Source: Halomonas zincidurans B6
Lineage (GTDB): Bacteria; Pseudomonadota; Gammaproteobacteria; Pseudomonadales; Halomonadaceae
Reading direction: 5' to 3'
NCBI RefSeq assembly: GCF_000731955.1
Contig: NZ_JNCK01000001.1
Span: 1,364,001 to 1,428,000 of the forward strand
DNA length: 64,000 bases
Shown here: in pieces, positions 36,838-48,449 of the stretch
How the letters are laid out: each line of letters begins with the position of its first letter
Position numbering within the stretch: position 1 is the stretch's first letter
The notes under the pieces: model-generated
What the model was told of the DNA's origin: nothing
Seen by the model: only the letters and a program-made list of their open reading frames with translations
The model's database searches: none
Program-made: the position numbers and the translations under genes

Positions 36838-36932
36838 GCAGCACCCTGAAGGAAAGAGGGGCGGTCAGGCCCGGGAAAAGACGTCATCAAACGAATGATG
36901 GAAGGGCGGGCGCGCTGCCCGCCCCGTCGAAT

Positions 36933-37337
36933 TCACGCTTCTGCGTCGACGATGGCGGCATAGGCGTCGGCATCGAGCAAGTCATCGAGCAAGTCATCGA
37001 GCGCGTCGCTGTCGCCGGTTTTGAGGGTAAGCAGCCAGCCATCCTCGTAGGGCGAGCTATTGACCGTTTCCGGCGCGTCCTCGAGCGCTTCGTTGATGGC
37101 GACGATTTCTCCATCCAGCGGCGCGTACAGATCCGAGGCGGCCTTGACCGACTCGATCACGCCAAACTCCTCGCCCTTGTCGAGCGCGCGCCCCACTTCG
37201 GGCAGCTCGACGAAGACCACGTCGCCCAGCGCCTCCTGGGCATGGTCGGTGATCCCGATGGTCAACGTGCCGTCGCCATTGTCGAGGACCCACTCGTGGC
37301 TTTCGGTGTAGCGCAGGTTTGCGGGAATGTTGCTCAT
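36933..37337 (-). CDS. gcvH: Glycine cleavage system H protein
   Basis: Lipoyl carrier that shuttles the aminomethyl group between P-, T- and L-proteins. The 134-residue product has the lipoylated lysine at about residue 65 in FGVIESVKAASDLYAPL. The C-terminal part contains a duplicated LDDLL unit (DALDDLLDDLLDADAY), from a short DNA tandem repeat (GAGCAAGTCATC twice, 36976-37000). This makes it slightly longer than the usual 129. Start ATG 37337. Confidence 0.96.
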   Translation of the reverse strand: MSNIPANLRYTESHEWVLDNGDGTLTIGITDHAQEALGDVVFVELPEVGRALDKGEEFGVIESVKAASDLYAPLDGEIVAINEALEDAPETVNSSPYEDGWLLTLKTGDSDALDDLLDDLLDADAYAAIVDAEA

Positions 37338-37864
37338 GAGGTTTTCCTATACGAAAAGAAGTTTTCTTATCGGGGAATCGTATCGCGAAAAGCATCGGTT
37401 GGCGAGCCTTTGGCCGCCAACGCAGGGCCTGGCAAGACGCTTCCGAGAGGCTATGACCTGACCGTCAGAGTAAGGGTGGGCAGATTTGCCGGGCAAGTCC
37501 AGTCAGTGTGCAGCAGACCTTGCCGCATCCAGGCCCCATGGGTGCGTACGCAGCGTGAAAAGGGCATGTTCGGAGCGTGGCGCTCGCAACGGCGACGCGG
37601 GTGAAGTCGAGTCCTTGTGATTCGCGCTGACGCTCGGTAATGTTGTCGCGTTTCCTAAAAGAAACAATTATCCGGATCCCACGTGCCACCTTTGCTCCGT
37701 GGGACTCTGTATTATTGATGCAAACCAGCAGAAAGTCGGGTTTTCCAACTTGAATTTGGCGTCATAATAGCGAATTCCGCCGGGTGCTTGCTTGCTTACG
37801 CTCGTCGCGAGCCCACACTCGGCTTGATAATTGCCAAGACAACAACCGCTAGGGGAGAACGGAC
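37338..37864. other. Divergent control region between gcvHP and the symporter-gcvT pair
   Basis: A 527-base gap with no supported gene. It must hold promoters for both directions of a glycine regulon. I searched both strands for the conserved glycine-riboswitch core and did not see it. An AT-rich patch (CTAAAAGAAACAATTATCC, near 37656) and TTGAATTTGGCGTCATAATAG near 37749-37769 are promoter-like, but I cannot assign boxes firmly. Confidence 0.5.
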
Positions 37865-39244
37865 GTGGATGCATTGACCAACTTTTTTTCAGCCGTCGAG
37901 GGCGTGGTATGGGGGCCTTTGATGCTGGTCCTGCTGCTGGGGGTAGGCCTCTATCTGCAGTTGGGCCTGAAGATCATGCCCCTTCGCAAGCTGGGGACGG
38001 GCTTCAAGCTGCTCTGGCAGGGGCGGACCACCGCCGAGGGCGACGAGAAGGAGGGGGAGGTCTCGCCCTTCAACGCCTTGATGACCTCGCTGTCGGCGAC
38101 CATCGGCACCGGCAATATCGCCGGCGTGGCCACCGCGATCTTCCTGGGTGGCCCGGGCGCGGTGTTCTGGATGTGGATCACCGCCCTGGTGGGCATGGCC
38201 ACCAAGTTCTCCGAGGCGGTCCTGGCGGTGCGCTATCGCGAGGTCGACGAGGCGGGCGATCATGTCGGCGGCCCGATGTACTACATCCGCAATGGCCTGG
38301 GCAGAAAGTGGGCCTGGCTGGGCGGGCTGTTTGCATTTTTCGGCGCGGTGGCGGCCTTCGGTATCGGTAACACCGTGCAGTCGAACTCGGTTGCCGATGG
38401 CCTCAGCGAATCGCTGGGCATGCCGCACTGGCTGACCGGGGTAGTGATCATGGTGCTGGCCGGCGCGGTGATCCTCGGCGGCATCAAGCGCATCGCCAAG
38501 GTCGCCGGCAAGCTGGTACCGATCATGGCCATCGCCTATATCGTCTGTGGCCTGCTGGTGGTGATCATCAACGCCGATCAGATTGGCGCGGCGCTGGGGC
38601 TGATCTTCAAGTATGCCTTCACGCCGGTGTCCGCTGCCGGTGGCTTTGCCGGCGCCGCGGTGGCCAAGGCGATCCAGTATGGCGTGGCGCGGGGAGTATT
38701 CTCCAACGAGGCGGGGCTCGGCAGCGCGCCGATCGCCCATGCCGCGGCGCAGACCAAGAATCCGGTTCGCCAGGGCCTGGTGGCGATGCTCGGCACCTTC
38801 ATCGATACCATCGTGGTGTGTTCGGTGACGGCGCTGGCGATCCTGACCAGCGCCGAGTGGACTTCCGGCGAGACCGGCGCCGCGCTGACGGGCATCGCGT
38901 TCGACGGCTCGCTGCCGGGGGTCGGCCAATACGTGGTGTCCTTCGCGCTGGCGGTGTTCGCCTTCACGACTATCCTCGGCTGGGCCTTCTATGGCGAGAA
39001 ATGCTGTGAATACCTGTTCGGCGTCGCCTCGATCAAGGTCTATCGGGTGATCTACATTCTGGCGATTTTCGCCGGCGCCGTCGCCCCGCTCGAGTTCGTG
39101 TGGCTGATGGCGAGTGTCTTCAACGCGCTGATGGCGATACCCAACCTGATCGCTCTGGCGCTGCTGTCTCCGGTGGTCTTCAAGCTGTCGCGGGACTACT
39201 TTGCCGGCAAGACGGTGCTGCCCGGCGAAGACCTCGGTCGCTGA
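37865..39244 (+). CDS. AGCS-family sodium:alanine/glycine symporter
   Basis: A 459-residue polytopic membrane protein that imports alanine or glycine with sodium. Family signatures include TSLSATIGTGNIAGVATAI, GGPMYYIRNGLGRKW and FSNEAGLGSAPIAHAAAQT. GTG 37865 with GGGGAGAAC upstream is the start. It lies 31 bases before gcvT, so glycine is the likely substrate; import and breakdown would be co-expressed. Confidence 0.93.
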   Translation: MDALTNFFSAVEGVVWGPLMLVLLLGVGLYLQLGLKIMPLRKLGTGFKLLWQGRTTAEGDEKEGEVSPFNALMTSLSATIGTGNIAGVATAIFLGGPGAVFWMWITALVGMATKFSEAVLAVRYREVDEAGDHVGGPMYYIRNGLGRKWAWLGGLFAFFGAVAAFGIGNTVQSNSVADGLSESLGMPHWLTGVVIMVLAGAVILGGIKRIAKVAGKLVPIMAIAYIVCGLLVVIINADQIGAALGLIFKYAFTPVSAAGGFAGAAVAKAIQYGVARGVFSNEAGLGSAPIAHAAAQTKNPVRQGLVAMLGTFIDTIVVCSVTALAILTSAEWTSGETGAALTGIAFDGSLPGVGQYVVSFALAVFAFTTILGWAFYGEKCCEYLFGVASIKVYRVIYILAIFAGAVAPLEFVWLMASVFNALMAIPNLIALALLSPVVFKLSRDYFAGKTVLPGEDLGR

Positions 39245-39275
39245 GACCGCCCAACAACCTGACCCTGGAGCAATC

Positions 39276-40384
39276 ATGACCGATCTGCGCACGACCCCGC
39301 TATACGACCTGCACCTCGAACTGGGTGGCAAGATGGTGGAATTCGCCGGCTACCGGATGCCGGTGCAATATCCCTTGGGGGTCAAGAAGGAGCACGAGCA
39401 CACCCGCGCGGCCTGTGGGCTGTTCGATGTGTCGCACATGGGTCAGGTTGTGGTGCACGGGCCGCATCCGGCGCAGGCCCTGGAGAGCCTGGTCTGTGCG
39501 GATATCGTCGGGCTGGCACAAGGCACTCAGCGCTATGCGCTGTTCACGGGGACCGGGGGCGGCATCCTCGACGACCTGATGGTGGTCAACGCCGGCGACG
39601 GCCAGCTTTACCTGGTGGTCAACGCCGCCTGCAAGGCCCAGGACATCGCCCACCTGCGCACCGGCCTGGGTGGCGACTATCGGATCGAGGAGCTCGACCG
39701 CGGCCTGCTCGCCCTTCAGGGGCCGCAGGCCGCCGCCGTGATGCGCAGGCTTTGCCCCGCGGCTTTTTGACTGTGCAGCACGAGCGTTTCGCGATCGACG
39801 CCATCCCGGTATGGATCAGCCGCAGTGGCTATACCGGCGAGGACGGCTTCGAAATCTCGGTGCCCACCGAGGACGCCGAGCGTCTGGCGCGGATGTTGCT
39901 GGCGCAACCCGAGGTCGAGGTGATCGGCCTGGGCGCGCGCGACTCGCTGCGCCTCGAGGCGGGGCTGTGTCTGTACGGCCACGATATCGATCAGACCACC
40001 ACGCCGATCGAGGCCAACCTGATCTGGGCGGTCGGCAAGCCCCGGCGTATCGGCGGCGAGCGCGAGGCGGGCTTTCTGGGCGCGGACGTGATTCTGCATC
40101 AATTGCAGGCCCGCGATCACCGGCGCAAGCGTGTCGGCCTGCTCGGTGAAGGGCGGGCACCGGTCCGCGAGGGTGCGGAGCTGTTCGACGCCGATGGCCA
40201 CTCGATCGGTCAAGTGACCTCGGGCGGTTTCGGCCCGACGCTGGGCAGGCCGGTGGCGATGGGCTATGTCGCCAGCGAATCCGCCGAGATCGATAACGTG
40301 GTCTATGCCGAAGTGCGCGGCAAGCGCCTGGCGATGACGATCAGCAAGATGCCCTTCGTCACGCCGGGCTATCATCGCGGCTGA
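39276..40384 (+). pseudogene. gcvT: Aminomethyltransferase (glycine cleavage T-protein) with a -1 frameshift
   Basis: T-protein transfers the one-carbon unit to tetrahydrofolate. ATG 39276 opens a frame (DLRTTPLYDLHLELGGKMVEF, then FDVSHMGQV) that ends at TGA 39768-39770. The rest of the protein (QHERFAIDAIPVWISRSGYT, then LGARDSLRLEAGLCLYGHDID) continues in another frame to 40384. One extra T in the five-T run 39764-39768 would restore a 369-residue protein of normal length. The shift is either a real mutation or a consensus error. A second short product from ATG 39752 is unlikely to work. Confidence 0.9.
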
Positions 40385-40423
40385 AAGGCGTTATAGTAGA
40401 CTTCTTATACCGTTATCTTGTTC

Positions 40424-40455
40424 AAAGGCCCCCCAATCGGGTGGCCTTTTTTTTC
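40424..40455 (+). terminator. Rho-independent terminator after gcvT
   Basis: AAAGGCC and GGCCTTT pair with extra C-G pairs toward a small loop (40424-40450), followed by a run of eight Ts counting the stem end. It is the natural end of the symporter-gcvT transcript and lies before the convergent AlkB-like gene. Confidence 0.88.
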
Positions 40456-40462
40456 CAGTCGT

Positions 40463-41098
40463 TCAAGTCGACGGCGGGGTGCCGGGTCCATGTACCTGAC
40501 GAAAGGTCAGGCTGAGACGGACCCCGGGAATCGCCCGCGGCAGCAGCGCATGCTGGAGAACGCGCTGACAGCCGCGCCCCATGAGCAGCAGGCTGGCGTG
40601 GGGAAGCCAGACATTGAAGGCCTGGCGCGGTTCATGGCGATGGCGAAAGCGCAGCGGCCGTTCGGCGCCCAGGCTCAGCGCGGCGACCAGCGGCGCTGAG
40701 CCGAGTTCGGGTTCGTCGTCGCTGTGCCAGCCCATGCGCTCGTCACCGCTGGCGTAGCGGTTGATCAGCACGCTGTTGAAGCGCACGTCGGGGTCGTGTT
40801 CGGCGACCCGCGACTGGACGCGATCGCCCAGCTCGCGCACCGCCGGATGCCAGGCCTCGGGTTGGAAATCCCGCTGTGAATAGCGGTAGCTGGCCTCGGG
40901 ATCGCCCATCCACACCTGGCTGCGCGGTATGGGACGGCGCCGCCCGTAGAGCGTCAGCTCGGGGCGCTGCCACTCAAGCTCGCGCTCGAGGCGTGCCAGC
41001 AGGGCATCGGCCCGCTCGGCATCCAGGCAGTGGCGATAAAGCAGTAGCGGAGGCCGGGATAGCAAGACTTCCCAGCCTGACGTGGCGATGAACGGCAT
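40463..41098 (-). CDS. AlkB-like 2-oxoglutarate/Fe(II) dioxygenase
   Basis: A 211-residue enzyme of the AlkB superfamily, which repairs alkylated DNA or RNA by oxidative demethylation. The iron ligands are visible: the HxD pair in MGWHSDDEPELG and the later His in RVLQHALLPRA. The 2-oxoglutarate Arg lies in IPGVRLSLTFRQV, preceded by LSLGAERPLRFRHR. It is closer to the ALKBH2/3-like group than to E. coli AlkB. It stands alone on the minus strand. Confidence 0.88.
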   Translation of the reverse strand: MPFIATSGWEVLLSRPPLLLYRHCLDAERADALLARLERELEWQRPELTLYGRRRPIPRSQVWMGDPEASYRYSQRDFQPEAWHPAVRELGDRVQSRVAEHDPDVRFNSVLINRYASGDERMGWHSDDEPELGSAPLVAALSLGAERPLRFRHRHEPRQAFNVWLPHASLLLMGRGCQRVLQHALLPRAIPGVRLSLTFRQVHGPGTPPST

Positions 41099-41150
41099 GC
41101 TTTAAGCGTGTCACGCGCATTCGGCGTTGGCTAGCCGAAAGCGGGCCTGT

Positions 41151-41702
41151 CTACAGAGGCGTCGCCGGCCACAGCCACAGGCTGGTCTCGGCGATCAGGT
41201 AGCCGAGCAGGGCGCCGGCCGCGACATCGCTGAGATAGTGCAACCCCAGCACCACCCGCGACATTGCGATCAGCACCGCCAAGGGCGCGATCACCGCGAG
41301 TAGCCAGGGCGCGCTATCGGCGGTCAGCGTGGTGAACGCCACCGCGTGCATGGTATGCCCGCTGGGGAAGCTGTATCTATCCATCGGCGGCATGGTGCAG
41401 GCGATCTGCTTGAAGGTGATAAACGGTCTTTCGCGACACAGCCGGGTCTTGACCAGCCGATAGATCAGCGCCGCGACGCCGGCGGTCAGCGCGAATTGCA
41501 GGGTTAGCCACCAACCGCGGATACCGTGGAGCAGCGCCTGAGAGGCGATCAGCACGGCCCAGATCGGCCAGTCGCCCAGTCGGCTGGCGATGCGCATCGT
41601 CAGCAGCAGCGGCCAGTGGCGGCTATAGCCGGCCAGGCGGTGGCAAGTCTGCCATTCGAGCAGATCGAGTCGTTCAAATGCCTGCAGAGTACGGTTTTCC
41701 AT
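41151..41702 (-). CDS. PAP2-family membrane phosphatase
   Basis: A 183-residue inner-membrane phosphatase with about five helices and the three PAP2 motifs: KTRLCRERPF, PSGHTMH and SRVVLGLHYLSDV. It may dephosphorylate phosphatidate, undecaprenyl pyrophosphate or a similar lipid phosphate. ATG 41702 is chosen as the first start after the glycosyltransferase end; the upstream part of the frame looks like a shadow. Its start overlaps the end of a deleted glycosyltransferase by 29 bases, suggesting an ancestral two-gene lipid-related operon. Confidence 0.88.
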   Translation of the reverse strand: MENRTLQAFERLDLLEWQTCHRLAGYSRHWPLLLTMRIASRLGDWPIWAVLIASQALLHGIRGWWLTLQFALTAGVAALIYRLVKTRLCRERPFITFKQIACTMPPMDRYSFPSGHTMHAVAFTTLTADSAPWLLAVIAPLAVLIAMSRVVLGLHYLSDVAAGALLGYLIAETSLWLWPATPL

Positions 41703-42688
41703 GTGCCGTCTCCTGAACCTGTAGCAGGGTGGCGAGAAAGTCATCGGCAACCCGTGACCAGGCCTGCCGCTCGACCCGTTGGCGAGCGGCGCGTCCCAGC
41801 CACGCGGTCTGGGCGGAATTGCGACACAGCGCCGCGGCATGGGCGACGAAGGCGGCGCTATCGTGGAAGTCGGCCTTGAGGCCATTGCGATCGTGGTCGA
41901 TCAGCATGGCGGCGGCCGCGTAATCGAAGGCTACGATGCCCAGGCCGCTGGCCATGGCTTCGGCGACCACGTTGCCGTAGGTCTCCGAGCGCGAGGGGAA
42001 GACGAACAGATCGGCGCTGGCGTAATGGCGAGCCAGCGACTCGTTGTCGATGAAACCGGTGAAGATTGTGCCGGGCAGGCGCTTCTCAAGTGCTGCCCGC
42101 TGAGGCCCATCGCCGACCACCAGCGGTTGAAGATCGGGCTGCACGGCCTGCATCGCCGTGAAGGTCTCGACCAGCAGATCGAGGTTCTTTTCCTGGGCGA
42201 TCCGGCCGACATGCAACGCCACCGGTCGGCACCAGCGTGGCCTGGCTGCGGTTGTGAAAATAGCGCAGCGTGGCGCGTATCGGCGCTTCGAGCCAGCACA
42301 GGCCATAGTCGCCGGCGTAGTGATCGAAGTTGGTGTGAAAGCCGCTGACGGCGGGGATGCCCAGCCGCCTGGCGAGGTTGAGTGCCGCCCAGCCCAGCGG
42401 GCCTTCGGTGGCGATATAAATGGCGTCGGGAGGGGCTTCTCGCCACAGCCGGGTCAGCGCCTTGCGCGCCGGCATGCCGAGGCGCACGTCGGGGTAGGTC
42501 GGGGCGCGAAATCCGGTGACCTGCAGCTCGTGCTCCATGCCCGCCGCATTGCCGGGTTGGAAGGGGCGGGGGCGGATCAGTTGCAGCGTCACACCGCGCT
42601 GGATCAGTGCCTGGCTGAGTTGATGGAGTGTATGAGCGACCCCATTGATGTCGGGGGCCCAGGTTTCGCTGACCATGGCGAGGCGCAT
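41674..42688 (-). pseudogene. GT4-family glycosyltransferase with internal deletion and frameshift
   Basis: From ATG 42688 the frame encodes a GT4 N-terminal domain (MRLAMVSETWAPDINGVAHT ... GFHTNFDHYAGDYG ... SQATLVPT). Near 42222 the frame shifts and the C-terminal domain continues as VALHVGRIAQEKNLDLLVETF, with FPSRSETYGNVVAEAMASG, to 41674. Family members have about 40 more residues between VPT and the second domain, so roughly 130 bases are missing at the joint (ACCGGT, 42221-42226). Such proteins glycosylate diacylglycerol or mannose-type lipids. This copy is dead unless the deletion is an assembly fault. Confidence 0.85.
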
Positions 42689-42777
42689 GCGGTATCCCTC
42701 GTCGTGCTGAACGTCGTCAGCATCGCAAACGGCAATGACAGCCGTGCGACAAGGGCGTTAAGAGTCAGTGACGCGGC

Positions 42778-43646
42778 TCAGCGCAGCACCTTGCGAGGGT
42801 CGATGGGCTTGCCGCCGTAACGCACGTCGAACAGCAGATCGTAGCGGCCGGTGGTGGCGTTGCGGCTGACCGTGCACAGCGGCGTGCCGGCCTTGACCGA
42901 CTGGCCTTCCTTGACCTTGAGTTCGCCGCACAGGGCGTAGACGCTCTGCAGATTGCCGGGGTGATGTACGATCACCACCCGGCCGAGCTGGCGCATGGAG
43001 TTGGCGAAGCTGACCTCGCCATCGGCGACCGCCTGCGCCTGCTTGCCCTGCTGGGTGGCCAGCAGCATGGGCTGAAGGGTGCCGCGCGAATCGGGTCCGA
43101 AACCGCGCACCAGGCGATAATCGTCGAGCGGCCAGGGCCAGTTCTTTTGCTGCTTGGGCAACGGGCCGGGGTCGGGCAGGCTGGCGGTGCGGGTCGAGGC
43201 GGGTTTCGCGGGCCGGGGGCGACTGGCGGTGCTCCCGGCGGACGGGCCCGACAGGGGAACCTTGATGAGTTGGCCAACCCTGAGCTGGCCAGGGGACAGT
43301 CGTGGGTTGGCGGCCTGAATGCGCGCCGCTGTCGTGTCGAAAAGCCGCGCCACTTCGGTATACGTATCGCCGGGCCGTATCTGATAGCGATACGGCCCGC
43401 CACCCGGGGCGCGCTCGCGTTGCGTGGGGATCAGGATGCGCTGGCCGACCCGCAACTGGCGGGCCTTGACGCCGGGATTGAAGCGTTGCAGGCGCAACAG
43501 CGGGACATCGGCGCGGCGCGCCAGTTCGCCGAGCGTATCGCCGGGGCGAATGCTCACCCAGTTACCGGCGAGCGGCCCCCCGCGCTCAGCACAAGCAGAA
43601 GCAGGATCAGCGCAGCGAGTCGAGTCTGGCGTCCTTTTCCTGCCAC
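42778..43646 (-). CDS. LysM/M23-type peptidoglycan protein, apparently frameshifted at the signal peptide
   Basis: The long frame encodes two LysM repeats (VSIRPGDTLGELARRADVP; YQIRPGDTYTEVARLFDTT) and a C-terminal M23-like domain (RGFGPDSRGTLQPM, then VVIVHHPGNLQSVYALCGEL). That domain lacks the zinc-binding HxxxD pair, as in EnvC/NlpD-type amidase activators. Its own upstream text is unlike a signal peptide. But another frame starting at GTG 43646 gives MAGKGRQTRLAALILLLLV, an excellent one. One extra G in the six-base run at 43576-43581 would join the two. The start overlaps the acyltransferase end by 40 bases. Confidence 0.72.
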
Positions 43647-44479
43647 AGAGCGTTGAGCCATTGCTGAAAGCGTTCCTTGTAGTGCGGGTCCTGATGGTAA
43701 TCGCCACCGAGCATCCATGTCGGCAACTCGATATGACGGGCGTAAAGCGTCATCGGTCCTTCGCGACCGCAGAGAAAGTCCCAGAAGTTGGGGCGCTTCC
43801 GGGCATAGCTCAGGGTCACGTCGAGGACCCCGTTGAGTCGCGTACCTAGCAGGTTGATGACCTGGGCGCTACCGCCGGCCTTGGGGCGCAGCAGGTGGCG
43901 ATAGGGGCTATCCTGCGCGCGTTGCTTGGCGGACGTGAAGCGCGTGCCTTCGACGAAGTTGTAGATGGCCACCGGCATCTGCTGGGCGTGTTCGCAGAGC
44001 CGCTTGGTAGCCCGCCGGTCTCGTTCGGCCAGAGCCGGGTTGCGGGCCAGCTGGTGGCGCTTGTAGCGGCGCATGAAGGGGAATTCCAGTGCCCAGAAGG
44101 CGATGCCGACGATCGGCACCCAGATCAGCTCGCGCTTGATGAAGAAGCGCGGCATGGGAATCCGCCGATGCAGCGCCATCTGCAGCACGAAGATATCGGT
44201 CCAGCTGCGGTGATTGGCGATCACCAGCCACCATTGGTGAGGAGACAGCCCCTCGGGAACGTGGATGTCGAGGAGCGGACGAATCCAGCGTCGCATCCAC
44301 CACAGGTTGGTGCCCAGCCAGGCCAGCGCAACCTGATTGAGCCCGCCGAGCACGTGCAGGCGCAGGCGGCGGGTCGGGGTGATCAGCTTGAGCGTTGTCA
44401 GGATTAGCAGTGGAACGCCCCAGAACAGCGTGCAGAAAATCAGCAGTAGCAGGCTGACGAGCCCCTTCAGGGTCGACAT
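43607..44479 (-). CDS. 1-acyl-glycerol-3-phosphate acyltransferase-like protein (YihG-type)
   Basis: A 290-residue membrane acyltransferase of the PlsC fold. It has an N-terminal membrane helix pair, the HxxxxD motif in IANHRSWTDIFVLQ, and the substrate motif FVEGTRFTSAKQ. It resembles YihG, an accessory LPA acyltransferase of E. coli. ATG 44479 is preferred (GGAG upstream); ATGs at 44491 and 44509 are in frame. It lies before a LysM/M23 gene, with which it overlaps. Confidence 0.88.
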   Translation of the reverse strand: MSTLKGLVSLLLLIFCTLFWGVPLLILTTLKLITPTRRLRLHVLGGLNQVALAWLGTNLWWMRRWIRPLLDIHVPEGLSPHQWWLVIANHRSWTDIFVLQMALHRRIPMPRFFIKRELIWVPIVGIAFWALEFPFMRRYKRHQLARNPALAERDRRATKRLCEHAQQMPVAIYNFVEGTRFTSAKQRAQDSPYRHLLRPKAGGSAQVINLLGTRLNGVLDVTLSYARKRPNFWDFLCGREGPMTLYARHIELPTWMLGGDYHQDPHYKERFQQWLNALWQEKDARLDSLR

Positions 44480-44612
44480 GCCATTCTCCATCAGTGACTT
44501 GGCGGTCATGCTACTGCAAGCGCGAGAAGCTGCCCAGCCTTGCGCCACTCACGCTGGCCAATGCTTGGCGCCGGCGTGAGTGGCATATTGCCCAGCCAAC
44601 GGACGTCGCCGT

Positions 44613-46562
<1,950 letters not shown>

Positions 46563-47027
46563 CTTTCCGCTCCTTTTTCTTGTCCGGGATGGTTATGATT
46601 GGCGCGCGCCGGGGTTGGCCCTGGGTGCCTGATCGGCCGGCGAGCGATGACGGGCGCTTGTGACGACCCGGAGGCACGGCTTGTGCAGCGCAAGACACCA
46701 TCATTGAAAACGGCTGCCGGAGAATTGTCACGATTGCTCGGCGGCTCGACAAGGAGCCTTTCGGATGACGGGGTTGTCGTGGTTGCTGGTCGCGCAGGCA
46801 GATGTCATCCAACAAGGCACGCCACTAAAGGCCCGGGGCCGATTGCCCAGCCATTGCCCACACGGTTTACACAGTTGCCGTGCATAACCGCCGGCCGATA
46901 GGACGGGCTTGGTGGGAGTAATGGTCGCGGGCTACAATCTATCATCGCTAGCGCATTCCAGCCGCCGGACGGGTTTTCACCCGCTCCGGCGGTCTCGTTT
47001 TTCGCCATCGCTCCGGAGGTGACGCCC
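46563..47027. other. Divergent gap between aacS and the MFS gene
   Basis: A 465-base stretch with no supported gene. It must carry promoters for both genes. Nothing like a riboswitch, tRNA or repeat is clear; CCGGAGG at 47013-47019 is the ribosome site for the MFS gene. Confidence 0.5.
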
Positions 47028-48443
47028 TTGCGCGGCTTGCCGTCAACCCTGCCGATTCTTTTCGTCTGCGAAATAAGCTTCCTGCTCGGCCACGGACTGA
47101 TCATGACCCTGCTCGGGGTGCGCATGTCCCTGGAGGGCTTCCCGTCGCAAATGGCGGGCCTGTTGATGTCGAGCTTCTCGCTGGGCTTCGTGCTGGGTAG
47201 CTACTTTCTCGAAAAACGCATCCGTTCGGTGGGGCACATCCGGGTATTCGCCGCCTGTGCGGCGATGCTCGCGGTTACCGCAATGCTGCATGGCATCTGG
47301 ATCAACCCCTGGGCCTGGTTGGTCTGGCGGGTCGCCGGGGGCGCGGCCACCGCTGGCCTGCTGATGGTGATGGAGTCGTGGGTTTCGGGCGAATCGAACA
47401 ACGAGAACCGCGGCAAGGTGCTGGGCTGGTACTTGGTGATCTCGACCCTGTCGCTGGCGGGGGGGCAGTGGATGCTCAACATCGCCGACCCGGCTTCCTA
47501 CGTGCTGTTCTCGGTGGCCGGCATGCTGTTCGCGCTGTCGCTGGTGCCGTTGTCGATCCATCGTATCCACGGGCCTTCGCAGTCGAGCCATGACGTGGCC
47601 CACAAGATCAGGCTCAAGGAGCTGTACAAGCGGGCCCCGGTGGGGCTGGTGGGGGCTTTCACCGCGGGCCTGATGGCTCAGGCATACTTCGCCATGACGC
47701 CGTTCTTCGGTCAGGAGATCGGGCTGTCAACGAGCCAGACCGCCCAGTTCATGGCCACCACCACGCTGGTCGCGCTGGTTGCGCAATGGTCATTGGGGCG
47801 GATTTCCGATCGTCTCGACCGGCGCAAGGTAATCCTGTGCATGGCCGCGGTGATGGCGGTGACCGGGGCCTTCATCTCGTTGGCTGCCAACTACAGCTAT
47901 CTGGCGCTGCTGATCGTGGCCTGCCTGCATACGGCGATGCTGCTCACGCTGTACTCGCTGAGCCTGGCGCACACCAACGACTGGCTCGGGCCTTCCGAAA
48001 TCATCGCCGCCAACGCCAAGCTGATGATCTGGTATGGCATCGGTTCGATCATCGGTCCGTTCAGCGCCTCGCTGGTCATGCAGGTGCTGGGGCCGGAAGG
48101 ACTGTGGCTGTTCCTCGGCGCCGCCGCGCTGGCGCTGGCGATATTCGTGATGGTGCGCCTGTACAATGCGCCGAGCGTCACCGAAGAGCCGATCGCCCAG
48201 GAGCCCTATGCGCCCATGCCGATTCTGGAGACGCCGCACTATCATAGCGAGCTCGATCCCCGCCACGAGCCGCATCAGCTGGAACTCGACTTCAGCCATC
48301 ATGACTACGAAAACGCCGCTTTCAACGAGGCGCCGACCGGGGGCGAGGCATTGGCCGAGCAGCAGATGGACCCCGCCGAGCGGCGTGGGCGGGCGGCGCT
48401 CGGCGCGGCCGGCAGGCATATCTACCCCGATCGGGCCGACTGA
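47028..48443 (+). CDS. MFS transporter (YcaD-like)
   Basis: A 471-residue major-facilitator transporter with twelve hydrophobic helices, the loop-2 motif (here SFSLGFVLGSYFLEKRIRSVG), and a second half with the equivalent LGRISDRLDRRKVIL. A hydrophilic, acidic and His-rich tail follows from about residue 400. I choose TTG 47028 because CGGAGG lies eight bases upstream; GTG 47019 is in frame but inside that site. Substrate unknown; the family is broad. Confidence 0.85.
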   Translation: MRGLPSTLPILFVCEISFLLGHGLIMTLLGVRMSLEGFPSQMAGLLMSSFSLGFVLGSYFLEKRIRSVGHIRVFAACAAMLAVTAMLHGIWINPWAWLVWRVAGGAATAGLLMVMESWVSGESNNENRGKVLGWYLVISTLSLAGGQWMLNIADPASYVLFSVAGMLFALSLVPLSIHRIHGPSQSSHDVAHKIRLKELYKRAPVGLVGAFTAGLMAQAYFAMTPFFGQEIGLSTSQTAQFMATTTLVALVAQWSLGRISDRLDRRKVILCMAAVMAVTGAFISLAANYSYLALLIVACLHTAMLLTLYSLSLAHTNDWLGPSEIIAANAKLMIWYGIGSIIGPFSASLVMQVLGPEGLWLFLGAAALALAIFVMVRLYNAPSVTEEPIAQEPYAPMPILETPHYHSELDPRHEPHQLELDFSHHDYENAAFNEAPTGGEALAEQQMDPAERRGRAALGAAGRHIYPDRAD

Positions 48444-48449
48444 GCCGTT

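Noticed and set aside
37338..37864. Possible glycine riboswitch before the symporter or gcvH
   Set aside because: No GGAGAG...CCGCCGAAGG-type core on either strand by eye. A covariance search would be decisive.
39764..39770. Programmed -1 frameshift in gcvT
   Set aside because: The site GCG GCT TTT TGA does not fit a slippery heptamer in the right frame, and GcvT is not known to use recoding.
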